A stretch of DNA of 27,328 bases from Actinomycetota bacterium (lineage in GTDB: Bacteria; Actinomycetota; Humimicrobiia; Humimicrobiales; Humimicrobiaceae): the NCBI GenBank assembly GCA_023380915.1, contig JAMCSM010000130.1, positions 1 to 27,328 of the forward strand, given 5' to 3'. Made by a program: the position numbers and the translations under genes. The stretch's first letter is position 1. Each line of letters opens with the position of its first letter. Under the pieces are notes generated by a model, which ran no database searches, had not been told where the DNA came from, and was given only the letters and a program-made list of their open reading frames with translations. This document shows, piece after piece, positions 1 to 8,209 of the stretch.

Positions 1-2
1 GT

Positions 3-275
3 TCCTTAATAGAAGTTTACCCTGAAACCGGAAGAACTCATCAGATAAGAGTTCATCTGGCTTTTATCGGACACCCGGTAATTGGTGATAAAACTTATGG
101 AAACAGGGAAACTGAGAAAATTGCAAAGGAGATAGGACTAAACCGCCAGTTTTTGCATGCAAAAAGAATAGTTTTAACTCATCCCGTTACTGGAAAAGAA
201 ATAGATTTGATTGCTGATTTGCCTGATGATTTATCAGACAGCATTGATCTGTTAAATTTACAATACCATATATGA
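3..275 (+). CDS. RluA/RluD-family pseudouridine synthase, C-terminal part
   Basis: The frame is open from the window edge and ends at TGA 273-275, leaving about 90 C-terminal residues. The peptide contains GRTHQIRVHL followed by GHPVIGDKTYG and FLHAKRI, the conserved C-terminal blocks of the RluA/RluC/RluD family, which isomerises uridines in 23S rRNA (or tRNA) to pseudouridine. The catalytic Asp block (HRLD) would lie upstream of the window. The gene is probably full length outside the window, since the stop is where the family normally ends. The exact RNA target cannot be told from this fragment. Confidence 0.9.
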   Translation, partial: SLIEVYPETGRTHQIRVHLAFIGHPVIGDKTYGNRETEKIAKEIGLNRQFLHAKRIVLTHPVTGKEIDLIADLPDDLSDSIDLLNLQYHI

Positions 276-278
276 ATC

Positions 279-337
279 AGGCTTTGTCCGGGTGACGGTG
301 GAACTTAAAATCATTTTTGCTGAAAATTCAGATGTCA
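279..337 (-). pseudogene. Relic of an ABC-2 permease gene
   Basis: Positions 280-319 match 943-981 inside the ABC-2 permease gene at 36 of 40 aligned columns, including one single-base gap. Read on the minus strand, the fragment gives V-T-S-E-F-S-A-K-M-I-L-S, close to VTTSDISKMILS of the intact permease, and is then thrown out of frame by the extra base. It looks like the remnant of a second copy of the permease, not an independent element. Only about 60 bases are recognisable. Confidence 0.6.
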
Positions 338-446
338 CCTGTTTACATTTTCCATACAATATTTTAAAAGTTTATTATATAATTTTATCTGAAAGATTTA
401 TTGAAGGTTTTTTAAACTATTTATTTTGTATAAGGGAGTGATTTTT

Positions 447-734
447 TTGGCAAGCATCAGAAGGCTTGTACTGGATGTTTTAAAACCTCATACACCAAAC
501 TTGCTTGATCTTGCTGCACAGCTTGCAGATCTGGTAGGTATAGACGGTGTTGATATCTCACTGACCGAAATGGATCAGAAGGTTGAAAATGTTAAGATTA
601 CACTTGAGGGATTTTCCATTAACTTTGAGGAAGTTGAAAGGTTAATTATCCAATTCGGAGCTTCAATCCACAGCGTTGACAAGGTTTCTGCCGGATCAAG
701 TCTGATTGAGGAAGTTGCTACTCAACAGGATTAA
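447..734 (+). CDS. DUF211 family protein
   Basis: A 95-residue protein starting with ASIRRLVLDVLKPH and continuing with GVDGVDISLTEMD-type and VKITLEG segments, which I recognise as DUF211 (COG1888). This is a small ferredoxin-like-fold family of unknown function known mainly from archaea and found in some bacteria. The frame is open from 426, but a good ribosome site (AAGGGAGTG, 432-440) sits 6-7 bases before TTG 447, and starting there gives the family's usual length and N-terminus. It stands alone and is followed by a strong terminator. A possible -10 (TATAAT, 378-383) lies upstream, but its -35 is poor. Family assignment is fairly secure; function is unknown. Confidence 0.85.
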   Translation: MASIRRLVLDVLKPHTPNLLDLAAQLADLVGIDGVDISLTEMDQKVENVKITLEGFSINFEEVERLIIQFGASIHSVDKVSAGSSLIEEVATQQD

Positions 735-763
735 TGATTATATAACTTAGCCAATAATTTTCA

Positions 764-798
764 TAAAAAAAGCTGGCAGTTTAAATGCCAGCTTTTTT
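764..798. terminator. Bidirectional intrinsic terminator
   Basis: AGCTGGCA (771-778) and TGCCAGCT (786-793) form a perfect 8-bp stem with a 7-base loop. The stem is flanked by A-run 764-770 and T-run 793-798, which also pair with each other. It therefore works in both directions and lies between the converging DUF211 gene and the ABC permease gene. Confidence 0.9.
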
Positions 799-838
799 CT
801 CGATTAAAAAATATCTGAAAAATACAATCTTTAAAAAA

Positions 839-1786
839 TTACGTTGACCGTATTTCCTGCTTTATGAATACGATATATGATATTGCAAAACAAATTATTG
901 CAAGAGCAATAACTGCAATAATCTGAGGCCATACCTGCACAAGGCTTTGTCCGAGTGACAGAGGACTTAAAATCATTTTTGATATATCTGAAGTTGTTAC
1001 TGCCCTTAAAAATAACTGGCTTCCGCTTGGAACAAGAAGAATGGTGATGGATTCTGTAAACAGGTAAGCCGGAGAAATCCTTTTTATTCCAAGATCAAGA
1101 TTGAAATTTTTGATTTGTGTTGCAAGTGTTGCGCCTTCATTTACAGGAGCGACTGCATTTGCTATTGCACTGGCAATAATTTGAATAAAGAAAAAGAAAA
1201 ATATCCAGATTGCAACAGAAGTAAGAATTGAAGTTGCGGTCTTATCCATTATTACTGAAAATAACATTGAAAGCGCCATCCAGAATGTGCCGTAGCAAAC
1301 ACATATAAAGATAAAAATCAGTAGCCGCAGTATTTCTTCAGAGGTTGGAGGAACTCCTATTATCCGAAGCCCTATTCCTGCAATTATCATTACAATACTT
1401 CCGATAATTATCGACATTGTTGTAATACCTGCAAGAAATTTGCCATTTATTATGCTGTCTCTGTAAATTGGCTGGGAAAGCAGCCTGCTAAGATTCTTTG
1501 AATTCCTTTCAGAATTTATTGCATCAAATCCAAATACAATTCCAATAATGGGGATAAAGAAACTTAAGAAGTAAAGAAATGACGGCAAAACATCTCCTGC
1601 AGTTGTAAATAATTTCAGAAAAACAAATGCATCTGTTGAAGACTGTGCGGCAAGTCTTATATTTTGTATGGAGACATAAATTGAAGTAAGTCCTGTCAGA
1701 TAAACAAGGGCAAGCAGGATTAAAAATTTTTTACTGCTGAAATAATCAGCAAGTTCTTTTCGGTAAATTGTGAGAATACTTTTCAT
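839..1786 (-). CDS. ABC-2 type exporter permease
   Basis: A 315-residue integral membrane protein with the typical N-terminus of ABC-2 permeases (an amphipathic start IYRKELADYFSSKKF, then a first membrane helix) and about six hydrophobic segments. It would form the channel of an exporter energised by the ATPase encoded immediately upstream (1 base between stop and start codons). The FGFDAINSERNSKNLSRLLS segment after the second helix matches the conserved cytoplasmic loop of NatB/ABC2_membrane families. Substrate is unknown; sodium, lipid, peptide or drug export are all possible for this family. A relic of a second copy is seen at 279-337. Confidence 0.88.
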   Translation of the reverse strand: MKSILTIYRKELADYFSSKKFLILLALVYLTGLTSIYVSIQNIRLAAQSSTDAFVFLKLFTTAGDVLPSFLYFLSFFIPIIGIVFGFDAINSERNSKNLSRLLSQPIYRDSIINGKFLAGITTMSIIIGSIVMIIAGIGLRIIGVPPTSEEILRLLIFIFICVCYGTFWMALSMLFSVIMDKTATSILTSVAIWIFFFFFIQIIASAIANAVAPVNEGATLATQIKNFNLDLGIKRISPAYLFTESITILLVPSGSQLFLRAVTTSDISKMILSPLSLGQSLVQVWPQIIAVIALAIICFAISYIVFIKQEIRST

Positions 1787-1787
1787 T

Positions 1788-2726
1788 TTAAACCTCTTTG
1801 AAATAGTTTAAATAAACATCTTCGAGAGAGAAATCCTTAATATCCATTTTAGTTAAAATAACTCCTTCTATGTTTGTTACCATTCTTGAAATTTCCTGTC
1901 TTAAATCTTCATCTGTTCCGATATGTATAACATTTTCTGTAGATATTACTGACTTTATTCCCTTGATAGTTTTTATTTGCTGGACAACTTTTTCCGCATC
2001 TCCTATAACCTCCAGCTCAATCTGATGCTTGTAACCGCCGAATATGTTTTTACTCAGATCAGAAACATTTCCTTCACCAATTAATTTTCCTTTTGACATG
2101 ATCCCAACCCTATGACAGATTTTTTGTACAAGGTTTAATTGATGTGAAGAAATAAGAAATGTAATTTTCTTTTTCTTGTTAAGTTCCGATATTGTTTCAA
2201 GTATCTGATTTGCAACTTCAATATCAAGGCCTTCAGTTGGTTCATCAAATATGACCAGTTCAGGGTCCTTTATTAAAACATCTGCAATGCCAAGCCTTTG
2301 TTTCATTCCTTTTGAAAATTGCTTAACTATACGGTTTTTATCTTTAGTCAAACCTACAATTGAAAGAACTTCATCAATCTTTTTGGGAATGTCTTTTTCA
2401 GGTATGCTGTTAAGCAAGGCAGTATATTCAAGGTTTTGAGCTGAAGTCATATCTTCATAAAAACCTACCTTTTCAGGCAGGTAACCTGTAAATCTCTTGA
2501 TTCTTAAAGGATCTTTTACAGGATTAAAATCTTGTACGGAAAGCTGTCCTGAACTTGGTTCTGTAAGCCCGAGAAGCATCAGAATTACCGTTGATTTCCC
2601 TGCACCATTTGGACCGAGCAAACCATAAATCTCGCCCTTTGGAATACTCAGATTTAAATCATCAACGACAACCTTTTCGCCGTATTTTTTTGTTAAATTT
2701 TTTGTGCTAATAATATAATTATCCAT
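1788..2726 (-). CDS. ABC transporter ATP-binding protein
   Basis: A 312-residue ATPase of the CcmA/NatA type. Walker A GPNGAGKST lies at about residues 38-46, the signature FSKGMKQRLGIA precedes Walker B LVIFDEPTEGLD, and the switch SSHQ follows. A C-terminal domain of about 90 residues after the nucleotide-binding domain is usual for exporters of this group. It sits between the NEW3-domain gene and the permease gene in one operon, so the three products most likely form one export complex. The substrate cannot be inferred. Confidence 0.93.
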   Translation of the reverse strand: MDNYIISTKNLTKKYGEKVVVDDLNLSIPKGEIYGLLGPNGAGKSTVILMLLGLTEPSSGQLSVQDFNPVKDPLRIKRFTGYLPEKVGFYEDMTSAQNLEYTALLNSIPEKDIPKKIDEVLSIVGLTKDKNRIVKQFSKGMKQRLGIADVLIKDPELVIFDEPTEGLDIEVANQILETISELNKKKKITFLISSHQLNLVQKICHRVGIMSKGKLIGEGNVSDLSKNIFGGYKHQIELEVIGDAEKVVQQIKTIKGIKSVISTENVIHIGTDEDLRQEISRMVTNIEGVILTKMDIKDFSLEDVYLNYFKEV

Positions 2727-2760
2727 AGTAAGCCTGTTAAAATATATTAATATTGATAAA

Positions 2761-3639
2761 TTACCTTCTGCCTAATTTAGCAAAAATAATTCCTACTCCA
2801 ACTATTACTATAACTATTATTCCTATACCAACCCAGCCCCAGATAGTTGGAGTTTGAACAGTAACCCTTACATCCATTTTCGGACTGCTGTTTTCACTTG
2901 CCACATTTAAGGTTACCATATAATCACCGGCTATTGTCCTATCAGGTGGAAAAACAGTTACATCAATATCTTTGGTCTTATCTGCATCAAGCTTATCTAT
3001 TTCAGACGGGTTAAACTTAATCTTCCAGCCGTCAGGACCGCTGGATGTCAGCGTAATTTTTTCAATTGCAGCAGAACCTGTATTTTTTAACTGAACAGCA
3101 AAATGATTATCCTTGCCTGAAGTTGCTTTCATATCATATCTGCCGTTTGTTGGAGTAAATGTTAATTCATAGGTTGCTGTAATTATAGCTTTAAACTCTG
3201 CTTCAGCCTGAATTGTATCGGATGCTGCCTTTATTTTTATGTCATATTCTCCAGGTTCCTGTTTTGTTAAGGGAATTGCGACAAACTTAAGACTTTCCTT
3301 TTTGCCGGGAATTAGTTTAACTGCTGAAATTTCTGTTTGTTCATATGCCGGCTGAATAGATACATACCATCCCTGCGGAGCTTCTGCAGTAAGATTAAAT
3401 ACTGTTTCTTCCTCTCCTATAAAAGAAACATCAGCTTTAAATTCAAACTGTGCTCCGGCTTTTGCCTTCAGTTCAGGATAAGTAATATCAAATTTAACTT
3501 CGGGTTTAATTTCGCTTGTTGTGGTGGTTGCTTCATCTGCTGCATACAACATTTGCGGAATAATAAATAAAGAAGCAATTACTATGACAAGTGATAATAT
3601 GAAAAATACCTTTTTAAATAATTTTAATTTTCCACTCAC
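2761..3639 (-). CDS. NEW3-domain membrane-anchored extracytoplasmic protein
   Basis: A 292-residue protein with a cleavable or anchoring N-terminal hydrophobic segment (about residues 8-33), a long beta-rich exterior region, and one C-terminal membrane helix (about 266-288) followed by GRR. The exterior part has two Ig-like repeats with the NEW3 pattern (GWYVSIQPA and GWKIKFNPSEI, each followed by LxPGxxxxxxVxxxPP-like strands). COG1470-type proteins of this form are commonly encoded beside ABC-2 exporters, as here. The start is GTG 3639, supported by AAGGAG about 9 bases upstream. It probably acts outside the membrane with the exporter encoded downstream; its exact role is unknown. Confidence 0.8.
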   Translation of the reverse strand: MSGKLKLFKKVFFILSLVIVIASLFIIPQMLYAADEATTTTSEIKPEVKFDITYPELKAKAGAQFEFKADVSFIGEEETVFNLTAEAPQGWYVSIQPAYEQTEISAVKLIPGKKESLKFVAIPLTKQEPGEYDIKIKAASDTIQAEAEFKAIITATYELTFTPTNGRYDMKATSGKDNHFAVQLKNTGSAAIEKITLTSSGPDGWKIKFNPSEIDKLDADKTKDIDVTVFPPDRTIAGDYMVTLNVASENSSPKMDVRVTVQTPTIWGWVGIGIIVIVIVGVGIIFAKLGRR

Positions 3640-3713
3640 TTCTTTGAACTCCTTTTCTAACTGGTTGAATTATTATGACTTTGATTTATATTTAGATTTT
3701 AAGCTAAAATGAA

Positions 3714-3741
3714 ATTTTATAACTTTGGCTATAAAAGTCAA
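3714..3741 (-). promoter_or_regulatory. Promoter of the NEW3-ABC exporter operon
   Basis: On the minus strand TTGACT (3736-3741) and TAAAAT (3714-3719) are separated by 16 bases, upstream of the GTG start at 3639. It is divergent from the pyr promoter. Confidence 0.5.
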
Positions 3742-3763
3742 TAAAAATAAGAAACTTTCAGCA

Positions 3764-3872
3764 TTCAGACACCAGACTTCAGACTTTAGACACCAGACTT
3801 TTCTTTGTGTAATCTCTGGCCATTTCCCTTCTTAAGTCTAATGTCTGAGGTCTATAGTCTTACTGTCTGAAA
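3764..3872. repeat. Long imperfect inverted repeat built of AGAC/GTCT units
   Basis: The left arm (3764-3800) is made of repeated CAGACACCAGACTT-like units; the right arm (3834-3872) is its imperfect reverse complement, with about 29 of 38 columns matching and most differences of the G/A type that still allow G-U pairing in RNA. The arms are separated by about 33 bases. It lies between two divergent promoters and contains no gene. Function is unknown; it could be an intergenic mobile repeat family of the host. Confidence 0.7.
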
Positions 3873-3890
3873 TATTATTTGATTTTTATG

Positions 3891-3919
3891 TTGAAATATA
3901 TGATAAAATTTATTATATT
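3891..3919 (+). promoter_or_regulatory. pyr operon promoter
   Basis: TTGAAA (3891-3896) and TATATT (3914-3919) are separated by exactly 17 bases. Transcription would begin near 3926, about 25 bases before the PyrR-binding hairpin. Confidence 0.7.
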
Positions 3920-3950
3920 ACCTAATAGCAAAAAATAATAAAAATTGAAG

Positions 3951-4062
3951 CACCTTTAAATTAGTCCGGAGAGGCTAAAAGGTAAAGTAAATGAAAAACA
4001 ATTACAATTTAAAAGTTTTACATATAAATTTATGCCTTCCTGAAAATGGAGGCATTTTTTTT
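3951..4062 (+). promoter_or_regulatory. PyrR-dependent transcription attenuator of the pyr operon
   Basis: The sequence AGTCCGGAGAGGCTAAAAGG (3963-3982) is very close to the conserved PyrR-binding loop known from Gram-positive pyr leaders (AGUCCAGAGAGGCU...AAGG). It can fold as a hairpin with CCTT/AAGG and TTAG-CC/GGCTAA stems. Downstream, ATGCCTTCC (4032-4040) and GGAGGCAT (4048-4055) form a terminator followed by eight T. An alternative pairing of GGAGAGGC (3968-3975) with GCCTTCC (4034-4040) would be the antiterminator, and it cannot coexist with either hairpin. The inferred logic is that UMP-bound PyrR holds the first hairpin and allows termination; at low UMP the operon is read. PyrR is the first gene of the operon. 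Confidence 0.88.
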
Positions 4063-4095
4063 ATGCATATTTTTAATAAAATCCTTAAATTTTAA
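3991..4095 (+). CDS. Possible leader peptide overlapping the pyr terminator
   Basis: A 34-codon ORF starts 8 bases after AAAGG at the end of the PyrR hairpin, runs straight through the attenuator terminator and stops 15 bases before pyrR. The peptide is rich in Asn, Lys, Ile and Phe and has no recognised family. It may be a chance ORF, but translation of it would interfere with both hairpin formation and PyrR access. Low confidence that it is translated. Confidence 0.25.
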   Translation: MKNNYNLKVLHINLCLPENGGIFFMHIFNKILKF

Positions 4096-4110
4096 ATAAC
4101 ATAAGAAACT

Positions 4111-4644
4111 ATGAGAGAAAAAGCTACAGTACTGAATTCAGATGATATTGCAAGAATCATTAAAAGAATTTCACATGAGATAATTGAAAGAAATAAGGGA
4201 AGTGAAAATATCATCTTTATCGGTATTCGCAAAAGAGGTGTTCCTCTTGCAAAAAGAATAAAGGAAAATATAGAAGAACTTTACAATTCGGAAATAAAAC
4301 TTGGAAAACTGGATATTTCCTTTTACAGAGATGACATTAATGAAAAAATAAAATCTGATGTAAACATTACGGAAATTCCTTTTGAAATAAAGGGCAAGGA
4401 CATAATACTTGTTGATGATGTCTTATTTACAGGAAGAACCATCAGGGCTGCGATGGATGCCATAATGGATTTTGGAAGACCTAAATCCATTCAGCTTGTA
4501 GTTTTAATTGACAGAGGGCATAGAGAGCTTCCAATCAGAGCAGACTATGTAGGTAAGAATCTGCCGACTTCATTAAATGAATTTGTGGAAGTAAAACTTG
4601 AGGAAACCGATAATGAGGATAAAGTGTCAATATGCGCAATATAG
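4111..4644 (+). CDS. pyrR: Pyr operon RNA-binding attenuation protein / uracil phosphoribosyltransferase
   Basis: A 177-residue protein of the usual PyrR length. The PRPP-binding loop DIILVDDVLFTGRT lies at about residues 97-110, and the block VVLIDRGHRELPIRADYVGKNLPTS is diagnostic of PyrR as opposed to other phosphoribosyltransferases. PyrR binds the leader RNA in a UMP/PRPP-dependent way and usually has weak uracil phosphoribosyltransferase activity. It is the first gene after the attenuator, as in Bacillus. The start at 4111 has only a weak ribosome site, but it gives the standard N-terminus. Confidence 0.96.
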   Translation: MREKATVLNSDDIARIIKRISHEIIERNKGSENIIFIGIRKRGVPLAKRIKENIEELYNSEIKLGKLDISFYRDDINEKIKSDVNITEIPFEIKGKDIILVDDVLFTGRTIRAAMDAIMDFGRPKSIQLVVLIDRGHRELPIRADYVGKNLPTSLNEFVEVKLEETDNEDKVSICAI

Positions 4645-4746
4645 GATTAATCAAAATATTTAATAAATATAAAAGATAAAAAAAGAAATTTTAAAATTTT
4701 AAGTTAAATAAAAATATAAAAACATACTTAAAAATAAAAAAGGTTT

Positions 4747-5673
4747 ATGGAAGAAAAAAAAGATATATTAAGTCTTGATAAATTCAGTACTGATGAAATA
4801 TATGATTTTTTAGAACAAACCGATTCTTTTGCTGAAATTTTAAAAAGGGATGTTAAAAAAGTTCCTGCACTTAGAGGAAAGACAATAATAAATTTATTTT
4901 TTGAGTCAAGCACCAGAACAAAAGTTTCGTTTGAAATAGCTGCAAAAAGGCTGTCAGCCGATCTTATAAACTTTTCAGTATCCTCCAGCAGTTTGAAAAA
5001 AGGAGAATCTGAAATTGATACCTTAAAGACTATCAATTCAATGAAGATTGACCTTGTTATTATAAGGCATTGTGACAGCGGCTATGTTAATTATCTTGCA
5101 AAAAATATTGATGCTTCTGTCATAAATGCAGGAGACGGCAAACATGAACATCCCACGCAGGCTCTCCTTGACCTGTACACTATTTATAAGAATTTTCAAG
5201 TGCTTGACGGCTTAAAAGTTGCAATTGTGGGAGATATATTAAACAGCAGAGTTGCACGCTCGGATATCAAACTTTTCAGTAAGATGGGAATGAATGTAAC
5301 CGTGGTTGCTCCTTCCATGCTGTTACCTGAAAACTTCGGTTTCTTTGATGTAAAAATTACGGATAATATTGATAAGGTCATATCTGAAGTTGATGTACTT
5401 TACATGCTGAGAATGCAGTTTGAAAGACAGGACAGAAAATTTTATCCATCAATCAGGGAATATAATAAATTTTTATCCTTAAATTGTGAAAGAATGAGTG
5501 TTATGAAAAAGGATTCAATAGTAATGCATCCCGGACCGGTAAACAGAGACATTGAAATTTCAAATGAAATTATGGAAATGAGTGAATCTGATAAAAACAG
5601 GATTAAAATCAATACGCAGATTACAAACGGCGTAGCGGTAAGGATGGCGCTCTTATATTATGCACTTGGCTAA
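4747..5673 (+). CDS. pyrB: Aspartate carbamoyltransferase catalytic chain
   Basis: A 308-residue enzyme joining carbamoyl phosphate and aspartate to N-carbamoylaspartate, the committed step of pyrimidine synthesis. FFESSTRTKVSFE (STRT at about 54-57) binds carbamoyl phosphate, HPTQALLD lies at 135-142, and the aspartate side is formed by MLRMQFER and MHPGPVNR. No pyrI regulatory gene is present nearby, so it is likely an unregulated trimer of the Bacillus type, with control through the operon attenuator. Weak AAGG ribosome site 6 bases upstream; a 102-base AT-rich gap separates it from pyrR. Confidence 0.97.
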   Translation: MEEKKDILSLDKFSTDEIYDFLEQTDSFAEILKRDVKKVPALRGKTIINLFFESSTRTKVSFEIAAKRLSADLINFSVSSSSLKKGESEIDTLKTINSMKIDLVIIRHCDSGYVNYLAKNIDASVINAGDGKHEHPTQALLDLYTIYKNFQVLDGLKVAIVGDILNSRVARSDIKLFSKMGMNVTVVAPSMLLPENFGFFDVKITDNIDKVISEVDVLYMLRMQFERQDRKFYPSIREYNKFLSLNCERMSVMKKDSIVMHPGPVNRDIEISNEIMEMSESDKNRIKINTQITNGVAVRMALLYYALG

Positions 5674-5734
5674 AAAGTTATCTTATTTTAAAAATATTCT
5701 TTAATTAATATTAATTGAAGAGTAAGGATATTTA

Positions 5735-7048
5735 ATGAAGTTTGAAAATCTGAAACTGAAAAACACGGAAAATATAATCATAAAAAAAGGCATTATCATA
5801 AATCCTCAAACAGGGGGAAAATCCAAAAAAGATATTTTAATTTTAAATGGAATCATAAAGGAGATAAGTGAAAATATTATTCCTCCTGCTGAATTCTGCT
5901 GCAGGGAAATAAATGCGAAAGATTTATATGTTTGTCCCGGTTTTATAGACATGCATGTTCACTTAAGGGACCCCGGAGACAGGAATGAGGAAGATATTGA
6001 AAGCGGAGTAAAAGCTGCTTTAAGAGGAGGAATAACTGCGCTGGCATGCATGCCCAACACGGAACCCGTACTTGATAACCCGTATCTTATTAATTATGTA
6101 ATTATTAAATCAAAGGAATTAAATTATAACATTTATCCTGTTGCAGCAATTACGGGAAATCTTGCTGGCGAAAAAATCAGCGAGATGGGACTCTTGGCAG
6201 AATCAGGAGCAATTGCATTTTCTGATGATGGAAACGGGATTCAGAATGCAAAACTTATGTATGAAGCCATGAAATATGGAACACAATTAAAAGTCCTGTT
6301 TATTCTTCATGAAGAGGATTACAGCTTTTCAAGCTTTGGTCAGGTTAATGACGGTTATTATTCTGCAATGCTGGGACTTGAAGGAATTTTAAGCTTAAGC
6401 GAAGATCTGATGACAGCAAGAGATATAATCCTTTCCAAAGCCACAGGTGCAAGAGTGCATATTACTCATGTCAGCAGCGAAAAAACTGTTGAAATGATTG
6501 CAGAAGCAAAAAGCAAGGGTGTAAATATTACATGTGATACAACATGCGAACACCTGTTTTTTAATGACAGTTGCCTTATTGATTATGATACGAAATTTAA
6601 GATAAAGCCTCCAATTAGAAGTGAATCTGACAGACGTGCAATAATTGCAGGTTTAAAAAACGGAACAATAGATGCAATAGCAAGTGATCATGCACCTCAT
6701 CTTTTATCTGAAAAAAACAAAAGCTTCAGGGAAGCTTCTTTTGGTTCCATTGGTCTTGAAACATTATTTAAGGCAAGTCTGACAAAATTATTATATGAAG
6801 AAAAATTTGAAATTGAAAAGATAATTTCCCTGATAAGTTTAAATCCGGCAAAAATACTTAATGTTGAATGCGGAAAAATTGAAACCGGCAGGATTGCAAA
6901 TATTACAATTGTTGATATTGAAAGTGAAAATATTTATAAATCACAGGATATCATGTCAATGAGTAAAAACAGCTCATTTTTAGGACAAAAACTGAAAGGT
7001 GAAATCAGATATACCATTGTTAATGGAAGAGTGGGTTTTTCAAATTAA
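5735..7048 (+). CDS. pyrC: Dihydroorotase (type I)
   Basis: A 437-residue amidohydrolase that cyclises N-carbamoylaspartate to dihydroorotate. Zinc ligands are in FIDMHVHLRDPG (residues about 71-81), with CMPNTEPVLD, SDDG, ITHVSS and ASDHAPH following in the standard order. Length and motifs fit the type I class that is usual in Gram-positive pyr operons. A purine-rich ribosome site (AGTAAGGA) precedes ATG 5735. The N-terminus is about ten residues longer than many homologues. It lies between pyrB and carA in the same operon. Confidence 0.96.
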   Translation: MKFENLKLKNTENIIIKKGIIINPQTGGKSKKDILILNGIIKEISENIIPPAEFCCREINAKDLYVCPGFIDMHVHLRDPGDRNEEDIESGVKAALRGGITALACMPNTEPVLDNPYLINYVIIKSKELNYNIYPVAAITGNLAGEKISEMGLLAESGAIAFSDDGNGIQNAKLMYEAMKYGTQLKVLFILHEEDYSFSSFGQVNDGYYSAMLGLEGILSLSEDLMTARDIILSKATGARVHITHVSSEKTVEMIAEAKSKGVNITCDTTCEHLFFNDSCLIDYDTKFKIKPPIRSESDRRAIIAGLKNGTIDAIASDHAPHLLSEKNKSFREASFGSIGLETLFKASLTKLLYEEKFEIEKIISLISLNPAKILNVECGKIETGRIANITIVDIESENIYKSQDIMSMSKNSSFLGQKLKGEIRYTIVNGRVGFSN

Positions 7049-7081
7049 ATAAAATACTTAAAGAAATTGCAGGGGATAATT

Positions 7082-8191
7082 TTGAAAGCAATTTTAATGC
7101 TTGAAGACGGCACGGTTTTTAAGGGTAAGAGTTTCGGCAGTGAAGGCGAGATAACAGGAGAAGTTGTATTTAATACATCTATGACAGGTTATCAGGAAAT
7201 ACTTACCGATCCTTCCTATCATGAACAAATAGTTGCAATGACTTATCCTCAAATCGGAAATTACGGAGTAAACGATAAAGATGTGGAATCAAATAAAATT
7301 CAGCTCTCAGGCATTATAGTAAAGGAATATATTGATTATTACAGCAGCTGGAGAGCAAAAAATAGCCTTGATGCATATCTTAAAAGATATAATATTACTG
7401 CAATTTCAGATATAGATACAAGAGAGCTTACAAGACATATAAGAGTCAGCGGGGCAATGAATGGAATAATTTCTACTGAAAATTCTAACTTAAATTATCT
7501 TCAGGAAAAGCTGGATAATTACCCCGGACTTATAGGCAGAGATCTTGTAAAAAATGTTTCATGCACCAAACCTTATTATTACAACAATAAAATAAAAAAT
7601 CATAAATATTATGTAATTGCCCTTGATTATGGAATAAAACTTAATATTTTAAGATGTTTAAATGATGAAGGGTGCAGAATAAAAGTTTTTCCTGCAGATA
7701 CAGGTATAGACAGGATATTAAGTGAAAATCCTGACGGAGTACTGCTTTCAAATGGTCCGGGTGATCCTGCAGCCGTAAAGTATGCCATAAAAAATATTTC
7801 TGAACTGCTTGGCAAAAAACCGGTTTTTGGAATATGCCTTGGTCATCAGCTTATAGCTCTTTCACTGGGGGCAGAGACATATAAACTTAAATTCGGACAC
7901 CACGGCGGCAATCATCCTGTAAAAAATCTGGAAACAGGACAGGTTGAAATTACAACCCAAAATCATGGATTTAATGTGGATGAAAAATCTTTAAAAAAGC
8001 TGAAAAATATTAGATATAAAGTAACACATTTAAATTTAAATGACCAAACAATTGAAGGAATTGAATATGAAGATTTAAATGCATTTTCAGTTCAGCATCA
8101 CCCGGAAGCAGGTCCGGGACCTCATGATGCAAGATATATTTTCAGAAAATTTACAAACATGATGGAAAAATTCAAAACGAAAATACAATAA
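7082..8191 (+). CDS. carA: Carbamoyl phosphate synthase, small (glutaminase) subunit
   Basis: The glutamine amidotransferase subunit releases ammonia from glutamine for CarB. The frame is open from 7067, but TTG 7082 is preceded by CAGGGGAT at the right distance and gives the family N-terminus MKAILMLEDGTVFKGKSFG, so 369 residues are preferred. The N-terminal CarA domain is followed by a class I glutaminase domain with nucleophile Cys in GICLGHQ (about residue 252) and the His/Glu pair in QHHPEAGPGPHD. It lies 18 bases before carB. Confidence 0.95.
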   Translation: MKAILMLEDGTVFKGKSFGSEGEITGEVVFNTSMTGYQEILTDPSYHEQIVAMTYPQIGNYGVNDKDVESNKIQLSGIIVKEYIDYYSSWRAKNSLDAYLKRYNITAISDIDTRELTRHIRVSGAMNGIISTENSNLNYLQEKLDNYPGLIGRDLVKNVSCTKPYYYNNKIKNHKYYVIALDYGIKLNILRCLNDEGCRIKVFPADTGIDRILSENPDGVLLSNGPGDPAAVKYAIKNISELLGKKPVFGICLGHQLIALSLGAETYKLKFGHHGGNHPVKNLETGQVEITTQNHGFNVDEKSLKKLKNIRYKVTHLNLNDQTIEGIEYEDLNAFSVQHHPEAGPGPHDARYIFRKFTNMMEKFKTKIQ

Positions 8192-8209
8192 AAATATTTA
8201 CTGAAATTT

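Noticed and set aside
3764..3872. AGAC-rich direct repeats as a possible CRISPR array
   Set aside because: Units are only about 6-14 bases, uneven and form a palindrome; there are no spacers of uniform length and no cas genes.
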